Below, one piece after another: positions 57,619 to 64,000 of a stretch of DNA of 64,000 nt. The notes under the pieces are model-generated. The model made no database searches, was not told the origin of the DNA, and was given only the letters and a program-made list of their open reading frames with translations. Within the stretch, counting starts at the first letter, position 1. Each line of letters begins with the position of its first letter. The DNA is from Stromatinia cepivora (taxonomy: Eukaryota; Ascomycota; Leotiomycetes; Helotiales; Sclerotiniaceae): positions 682,001 through 746,000 of the forward strand of contig RCTD01000015.1 in NCBI GenBank assembly GCA_014898415.1. The letters run 5' to 3'. The translations under genes were made by a program, and so were the position numbers.

Positions 57619-58593
57619 CTATAAACTGAACTCGACCTTCATGACCTCATCAATACCGTCCTTAATCGCACTAGTCTTAACCTCATCCAACCTCTTCAAA
57701 GGTGATCTTGGGTATCCACCATATCCATAATAGCTCTGGATCGCACTCTTAGTTCCTGCAATGGCGGCCTTAGTAAGGACCCAATCACCCTTACTCAAAA
57801 CCTTTTGCAATTCAAATGCCTCGTCTCTCTTGCCCTCTCTGTACAATTCCCAAACTTTGACACAGACCTTTGGCATGACATTTGCACCACCAGCAATGAT
57901 ACCTGAACCACCAGAAACTAATGTCTGAGCGGTGAAATCACATATGCCTCCAAAAGCCATGTAGCCAGATCCTTCTGAGAAGGCGGTCCTGGCATTAGTG
58001 GCCAATGCAACACGTGTGAGTTTTCCAGTGTTACCGCAGGTGAATTTGGTACCAATGATGTTGTGGTGTTTGGCGAGACGGATGAGGAGATCGGAATCCA
58101 TATCAATACCGGCAACTGCACCTGGGTAATTGTATAGGATGATTGGTAAAGGAGATTCATCAGCTACTTGGATGAAATAATTGTAGACAGATTCTTCATC
58201 TATAAGACTACGGAAATACGAAGGAGGTAACAGGAGAACGTATTCTCCACCTGCTTCTTGTGATTCTTTGATGAGGGAGACGGTGCCGCGAACGGACCCC
58301 TCGGTAGCTCCGACGATGATTGGGACTTGGTCGAAGCCAGCAGAATCGAGAGCTTCACGAGTGGCACGTGTAACGGCTTGTTTTTCGGCGCGGGAGAGAT
58401 GGACAGCTTCACCGTTGGATCCCATGGTTACTAGACCAACGAGACCGGCTTCGGCGAGACGGATGGCATGTTTTTTTATGGAGGCAATGTCGAGGTCTTC
58501 CGTCTCGGGATCAAAGAATGTCATGGTTGGAGCGTAGATTCCATCTTTGAGAGGCCGACGAGTAACATGACCATTGGTACCGTTGGCTGCCAT
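57619..58593 (-). CDS. lga1: 2-keto-3-deoxy-L-galactonate aldolase (DHDPS family)
   Basis: A single exon encodes 324 aa from the ATG at 58593 (MAANGTNGHVTRRPLKDG). The frame upstream opens only with GTG. It is a dihydrodipicolinate-synthase-fold aldolase: GLVTMGSNGEAVHLSRAEK (the G-S-T/N-G-E loop), ILYNYPGAVAGIDMD with the catalytic Tyr, and NIIGTKFTCGNTGK with the Schiff-base Lys. In filamentous ascomycetes this family member is the last enzyme of D-galacturonate breakdown, cleaving the keto acid to pyruvate and L-glyceraldehyde. The divergent reductase gene at 60639 supports this role. The symbol follows the fungal pathway name and assumes orthology. Confidence 0.87.
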   Translation of the reverse strand: MAANGTNGHVTRRPLKDGIYAPTMTFFDPETEDLDIASIKKHAIRLAEAGLVGLVTMGSNGEAVHLSRAEKQAVTRATREALDSAGFDQVPIIVGATEGSVRGTVSLIKESQEAGGEYVLLLPPSYFRSLIDEESVYNYFIQVADESPLPIILYNYPGAVAGIDMDSDLLIRLAKHHNIIGTKFTCGNTGKLTRVALATNARTAFSEGSGYMAFGGICDFTAQTLVSGGSGIIAGGANVMPKVCVKVWELYREGKRDEAFELQKVLSKGDWVLTKAAIAGTKSAIQSYYGYGGYPRSPLKRLDEVKTSAIKDGIDEVMKVEFSL

Positions 58594-60638
58594 AGTTGTG
58601 ATTTTGTGTGTGTGGAGATGTGTGGGAAGTGGGGGTTTGGTGTAGAACACAAGAATTGTAAATGTAGATATAGAAGAAAAGATATATAGTTTTAGAAGGG
58701 TATATGTAAAGTAGTATGAGAAGAAAAAAGGAAGAAGGAAAGGAACACAGAAGTAGGAAAGAGTATCTTATGTATATGCTAGCTTTAAAAAGTGATGAGA
58801 GATCCCCTAAATGTCTTAACTGAAATGTATACTAAATTTGTCCGAGGACCGATGACCTATCTTTTTGTTAATGGTATTAAAAATAAGATTTATTTGTTTT
58901 CCATTAACACGCCGAACCTAGGAAGTCAATAGACTTCGAGACTGGAATGTTGTGCCGGGTTTCCCTTGAAGTTTGTCGAATGATGATCTAAGTTTGTGGG
59001 TGGAGTGGGGGAAAATTTTGAACTTCCCGGTATAAGATTTCTTCCGATTTGCATTTGCATGCATTGATAGTAAGAAGAGGACTAAGGAAAAGCGGGTTGA
59101 AGTAGAAAGGATCAGATGATTAGAAAGATTCTCGACTCAGGACGCAGCGGCGTCCTTGAACTGGCATCGGGTCGTCTTTCAAATTGCCATGTATGTGTGT
59201 ATGTATCTTTGTACATATCATTCCTGTTGATCCTTTACTTGTTTTCTGGGCGCTGAAACATACGATACATCTCATGACTAAGAGCATACTGTTATAGAGT
59301 TATGCATGTTGATATGATTAGTAAACTAATATCTTCGGGCCAGCAGAAGTCCCTGAGTAAACGGTGACGATTGAACGCTGTTTGGTGCTTGTGGACTAAG
59401 AACGTCAAACCACCATTCTGAATGTCGTTGACTCCGGAAAGTAATCTTCCACCAATAGAATTCCTGATGATGCCAAGGGCGTGGGGTAGAGACATTTCCA
59501 AATGAAATTAGTTCAGACAACTAAAAGGGATGCGGGGCAAGGTAAAAGGCTGGGGAAAATAGTATCATGATCAAAAGTATTGTGGGTTCTATTAAAATGA
59601 TGTGTGATCTACAAAGGTTGATAGGGGAAGTATTGTAAGACACACCAAAAAATGATTATGCTTGTTTTACAAATAAGGGCTTTGATCATCCCGTTGATTG
59701 AAAATTTGTATAATGAAATCTAGATGATTATTGTAAATTTCAACATTTATTTGTGAAATCATTCAAAATCATTAATATTTTATTCAAAAAATTTATCTAC
59801 AAGTTATTTAAAACCTATTAAGAGTTTTGAAATCTTCAAAATTATAAAATTGTTGAAATTTCGTCAAGATCTTCAAAATTCGAAATTTTGAAGAGGGAAC
59901 AGTCAATATCTATTCGGGTTTTTTAAAGCAGTATCAAAAGATAAGGAAAAACAGCAATATATGGGTAAAAAATGTCTTACATTTACCCTTTCAACCTCTG
60001 TAGATGCTGAGCCTCAAATATATAAACTATCTAATTATAAGAGAACAGACGCTGAGAACGTTACGAGGGAGGTCGGGAGGACAAGATGCTGTGCTCTATG
60101 AAATCGAGATTGTGGGATAAAAGCCTAAATGAGATTCAATGAAATGATCGATGGAAGATTGTAAATAGGTCTTACTGCATCCTTTACTTGAGGGAATAAA
60201 AAGGATTGAGTTTGTTCCCAGTTTTATAATGAACGATAATGCAAAAGTTTCTAATTAAATTAATATCGAAAACTACAGAGTCAGTCACTTGTTCAAAAGC
60301 CATTAATTTTCCTTCTATGTGTAATGCCTCCAAGCTTCTTTCCGACCAACCCCTTCATCCCGCTCGCTTTTTAGCCCCGGATAATTAAACAGCGAGCAGC
60401 ACCAATTTCAACCCCTCAAATTCTCCGCCAAAACTCGTGATCCAACAATCCTGTACATGGTTGACCAAAATAATGGTAAGAGCCGTATCAACACCTGTAT
60501 TATGAAATTGAGATTATCCCCTACTATCTTACCTCTTACTTACATCTCAATTGGCTTTGGGTAAATCTCCATTTGTTCTTCATCTTACTTCATTTCCCAA
60601 CTTCAGTCCAAACAAACGAAGAACATCACATAATCATC
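58594..60638. other. Divergent promoter region of the galacturonate gene pair
   Basis: About 2 kb between divergent lga1-like and gar2-like starts. It contains a CCACCAAT site at 59449-59456 and GTGGAG/GTGGGG tandem CreA-like sites at 59000-59010. An AT-rich patch lies at about 59690-59930. A minus-strand frame at 59292-59501 looks like noise. Confidence 0.65.
59449..59456 (-). promoter_or_regulatory. Candidate galacturonate-response site (GaaR-type)
   Basis: CCACCAAT reads ATTGGTGG on the other strand, preceded by CT (CTATTGGTGGA). This matches the core CCNCCAAT / TYATTGGTGGA element that I recall being reported for galacturonate-induced genes of Aspergillus. It lies about 0.85 kb from the lga1 start and 1.2 kb from the gar2 start. 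A single match of eight bases could be chance. Confidence 0.5.
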
Positions 60639-61978
60639 ATGGCTTCAGAATTGAAACCCCTCAATGTTCTCATGGTGGGAACTGGTGAATACACCACCGG
60701 TTTCGTAGGAGGTGGAGCTTCAGGGTCAGATAAGAAAGTTGGAGTTGTAGGACTCTCATTATTTGATCTGCGAAGACGTGGAAAGGTTGATAAGTTGTCT
60801 ATGGTTGGCACATCTGGAGGAAAATTCCCAGCTATCCGTTTGTCCCCCAGTTCAACGTCCACCTAATTGTGTTGCATCTGCCATGTATCACCAGCTGACA
60901 GACTTCGCCAGGTGAACATCTTAACAAGAACATCTCCCAAGTTTACAACAATCTCGACACATCCTTCGATTCCTTCCCTGCGAATGACAAAACCGACCCA
61001 TCAGCGTACAAAACCGCTATCGATGCCCTTTCCCCGGGTGATGCTATCACAATCTTTACTCCCGACACAACCCATTACCCCATCGCTCTTTACGCCATCG
61101 AACGTAAAATCCACGTCCTAATAACAAAGCCCGCCGTCAAGATCCTTTCTCAACATCTCGAACTTCTCGAAGCTGCCAAAAAGAATGGTGTCTATGTTTA
61201 TATTGAACATCACAAAAGATTCGACCCAGCATACTCCGATGCTAGATACAAGAGTTTGGGAATGGGTGATTTTAATTACTTTTACAGTTATATGAGTCAA
61301 CCTAAATCACAATTGGAGACATTCAAGGCATGGGCTGGTGTGGATTCAGATATCAGTTATTATCTCAATTCGCATCATATCGATATTTGCGAGTCGATGG
61401 TTTCACAGCAGGGATTCTTACCAGTGAAGGTCTCGGCGAGTGCTAGTAAGGGAACGGCTGTGGGACTAGGTTGTGATCCAATTACCGAGGATACTATCTC
61501 TTTACTTGTACATTGGGTCAAGAAGGATGATCCAAGCAAGAGAGCTACTGGTGTGTACACCGCATCTTGGACTGCTCCACAAAAGGCAGGCGTTCATTCA
61601 AATCAATATTTCCACTACATGGCTAGTGGCGGAGAAATCCGTGTTGATCAAGCCAAGAGAGGATACGACGTCGCTGATGACAAGGTTGGTCAATTAATGT
61701 GGTATAACCCATTCTACATGCGTTACGCACCAGATGAGGAGGGCAACTTTGCCGGACAGACAGGTTATGGATATGTCAGTTTCGAAAAGTTTGTCGATGG
61801 ATGCAGGTTGGTCAATAAGGATGGTGTTTCTGCGCTCAAGGTCTTAGATGATAGAGGATTACCCACTTTAGCAAATACTGTGGGAACAACCGCTATCTTA
61901 GAAGCTGGAAGAAGAGCATTAGATGAGAATAGGGAGGTGGAAATCAAGGTTGAAGATGGAGTTTGGTCGCTAGTTTAA
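60639..61978 (+). CDS. gar2: D-galacturonate reductase (GFO/IDH/MocA family)
   Basis: Exon 1 is 60639-60837 and exon 2 is 60912-61978, joined within an Arg codon, giving 421 aa. The nucleotide-binding start is [18 protein letters not shown] (G-x-G-x-x-x-G). The family lysine region reads [13 protein letters not shown], where TKP replaces the usual [16 protein letters not shown] follows, with likely active-site His residues. The GFO/IDH/MocA-type reductase of A. niger (gaaA, gar2-like) converts D-galacturonate to L-galactonate with NAD(P)H. The divergent aldolase gene fits the known pairing of pathway genes in filamentous fungi. The enzyme should be cytosolic and induced by pectin breakdown. 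The symbol assumes orthology. Confidence 0.85.
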
Positions 61979-63669
61979 GGGAAATAGTGAGAGATGATTA
62001 ATACCTAGGTGTCTAATTGAATTCACTGCAAGGTGCAGTTGCAAATAAATTATTTGCTTTTACTTGATCCTCAACATTTACCGAAATTTGTTACTCTTCA
62101 TTCTTGCCATCGTCTTCTGATTCCCATTGAGAATTTGCACTGCCCCTCTTCCGCTATCATTCCAGCTGGTACCTCCAAACAAATTCCAACAAATTGTCTA
62201 TAAAGCTCACCAACTACGAAAGTAACAATATCTTGCTTCTATAAGACTCATGTTCATACACTTTTCAGGTTTATGGGTACCTCATTCATCAAGACTCGTG
62301 GCTGGTGTGTACCACTTGTTTTGTTTCGATAATGGTAGGTGGGAGCAAGAAGATTTCTATTTCAATATAAGATCAGGATTAGAATTAGAATTGGAGGTTG
62401 AGGTTGAGATCCATGGCTGGGGAATCTCGAGTCCGGTCTTCACATTTTGATGGCGGATTTGTGGATTTTGGTTTTGGTTTTGATTGTGTATGTATGAGAC
62501 AATGTGAGGATGTATTCGAAATTTTACTCTAATTTTACTCTAATGCCTGATCTTTTTTTTTGTATTTTTGGGCGAGTGTGGGAGGTGTGTGGTTGGATGT
62601 TGTGTTTTTTATTGTGTGTATGGTATGAGGTTCGATTTTGGTGTTAGTCTACTACCACGCTGTTATTGTTGTTAGGTTGATTATCATGGAAATACCTATA
62701 GACCTTAATAGCGAAAAGTGAATCACCTGGTGGTAGCAAGTAGTCTCCCTACCTTTATATGATGAGGGGTAGGCCGCAATGTTAGTCGTTGTACATGATG
62801 ACAAGTAGTTGGAGGTAATATTAAAATCGATTTTTTTCGTTGATTTGATCTCAGAGTGGGCATGCGTGTTGAGTATCTGACTTGATTTTGGATGGATTGT
62901 ACTTATATCCTTGCTTTCTTCTTTCAACTGCAGTTGGCTAGCACCAACCTCGTGCTTTAAAACTAGCTTTTGTTGAAAATTTAGGCATTGGTCATATAAA
63001 AGTCACTATCCTCCGTGTGCCATTAATTGATTCTCCGACTCAAGTTTCACTCTTTTCCCTGTCAGCGTGGGGTACACTCTTGTTCCTGGATCAGTGTTTG
63101 TTGAGGTTCTGTATTTTCGATCGCCCAGACTTCCCCCCAATATTGTCGTTTCGTTATTGTGTTCACTGTCACTAATGTTAAGTCGTCTTCTATATCATGC
63201 TCAGAATCTTTCCCCGTCAATGAATATCCAATATCAATACAAAATAAACAGCAATAAAGACGAGAGCTACGATGATTAGTTATCCAACATATGTCATAAT
63301 CTACCTCGGGAAACATTGAAATGTTTAGATTCTGCGTTGTTGATATAATATGCTAGGAGTTTTCAGTTGTAAAGAATCTGCCTTATATAATAACTACCAC
63401 GACTTATGGAGTCGGACATGGATACTTCACGCAAGACATTTCGAAGGCATCACCATGTATCATTATTCTCGCAATCTTTCTTAGACTAGCGTGCCAAAAT
63501 CAGATAGGGATTCCACATCTAAAGCCTTCAATTCCCAGTCTACATAACCCTGCAGTAGTCGGCCGAGCTGAAACTCCAGTGGAGAACTCCATGCAACGAC
63601 TAAAAGCCATGATAACTCCTCCATTCTCTTATACAACCAGCTGTTGTATATTCCCAACAGTCAAGGTCT
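61979..63669. other. 1.7-kb spacer without a recognised gene
   Basis: Short frames only. T-rich and G/T-rich sequence at about 62450-62650 follows the reductase gene. Nothing else was recognised. Confidence 0.45.
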
Positions 63670-64000
63670 TTAGAAGACATATTCAATATCATCTTCATCC
63701 TCCAAATCATCATCACTAAAGAAGTTAGCATGTCATCCCAAAAATCTAGCTCCAGAGTCTTACCGCTTAGTTTTCTTAATGTGACTGTTGACAAGCTGTT
63801 GTTGCTCATTGTTCGCTGCGGTGGCGAGGTCTTTATTGGCGACCTTATCGACACACTTGACCACAAGGATATTGGTTTTTTTGTTGACCGAGGCTGTGTA
63901 TTTGCCATGAGACCATTCTTTCATGCCGTCTACAACGACTTCCACTTGATCATCTGGAATTGTTCCTCCGGCCTTTTGTTCAAGAAGCCCGTCTTTCTTG
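63670..64000 (-). CDS. 3' end of an unidentified gene, cut by the window edge
   Basis: The last exon is 63715-63670 (46 nt). The previous one runs from 63764 beyond the right edge, joined at GTAAGA..CTTTAG with a GCTAAC branch site, inside an Arg codon. The visible part reads GLLEQKAGGTIPDDQVEVVVDG in outline, then a WSHGKYTASVNKKTNILVV segment. A helical NNEQQQLVNSHIKKTKR stretch and an acidic end DDDLEDEDDIEYVF follow. The family is not recognised. The strong splice signals make the gene itself credible. Confidence 0.65.

Overview
This looks like about 64 kb of a filamentous ascomycete chromosome, most likely a leotiomycete close to Botrytis/Sclerotinia. Genes sit singly on both strands with short GT..AG introns of roughly 50-100 bp. 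The base composition is modest GC with AT-rich, apparently RIP-mutated repeats. The enzyme set (GH5 mannanase with a CBM1, a divergent D-galacturonate catabolic pair) fits a plant-cell-wall degrader. The genus assignment rests on general resemblance; no search was run. Exon coordinates were read by eye from splice motifs and reading frame.

Left part (1-19.5 kb): short direct and tandem repeats, then a DUF676-type lipase-like gene. Four genes for highly charged, mostly disordered proteins follow: a 1198-aa protein with 18 DUF3659-like repeats and a conserved C-terminal domain, a 743-aa LEA-like protein, and two shorter acidic proteins. The last two share a C-terminal beta-like peptide around KAKIHGDL and an intron at the same codon. 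A conserved fungal protein of unknown function lies between those two.

Centre-left (19.5-30.6 kb): a tandem array of twelve small Myb/SANT-like genes, eleven on the minus strand and the last on the plus strand. They have one (twice two) N-terminal helix-turn-helix-like domains, a disordered basic middle and often an acidic tail ending in DEA or similar. One member has an in-frame TAG exactly where the family has its invariant Trp. Another carries a frameshift relative to that paralogue. With the charged-protein block this makes about 26 kb nearly devoted to low-complexity, charged proteins. It is my best candidate for an undescribed system.

Middle (30.6-49.5 kb): a gene-poor stretch, then a secreted CBM1-GH5 mannanase, a GNAT acetyltransferase, a small secreted 4-Cys protein and a membrane protein with three CxxC repeats. 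Next is a dead alpha/beta hydrolase split by a Tourist/Harbinger-like MITE, with a RIP-decayed Tc1/mariner element beside it. After another poor stretch come an FAD-dependent (Tda3-like) oxidoreductase and a thiol glutathione peroxidase.

Right part (49.5-64 kb): gene-poor DNA with two related MITEs flanked by 9-bp duplications, one inserted in a 2EXR/F-box-like gene. The divergent pair for 2-keto-3-deoxy-L-galactonate aldolase and D-galacturonate reductase follows, sharing a 2-kb promoter region with a CCACCAAT site. The 3' end of one unidentified gene runs off the right edge. No tRNA, rRNA or CRISPR was seen.
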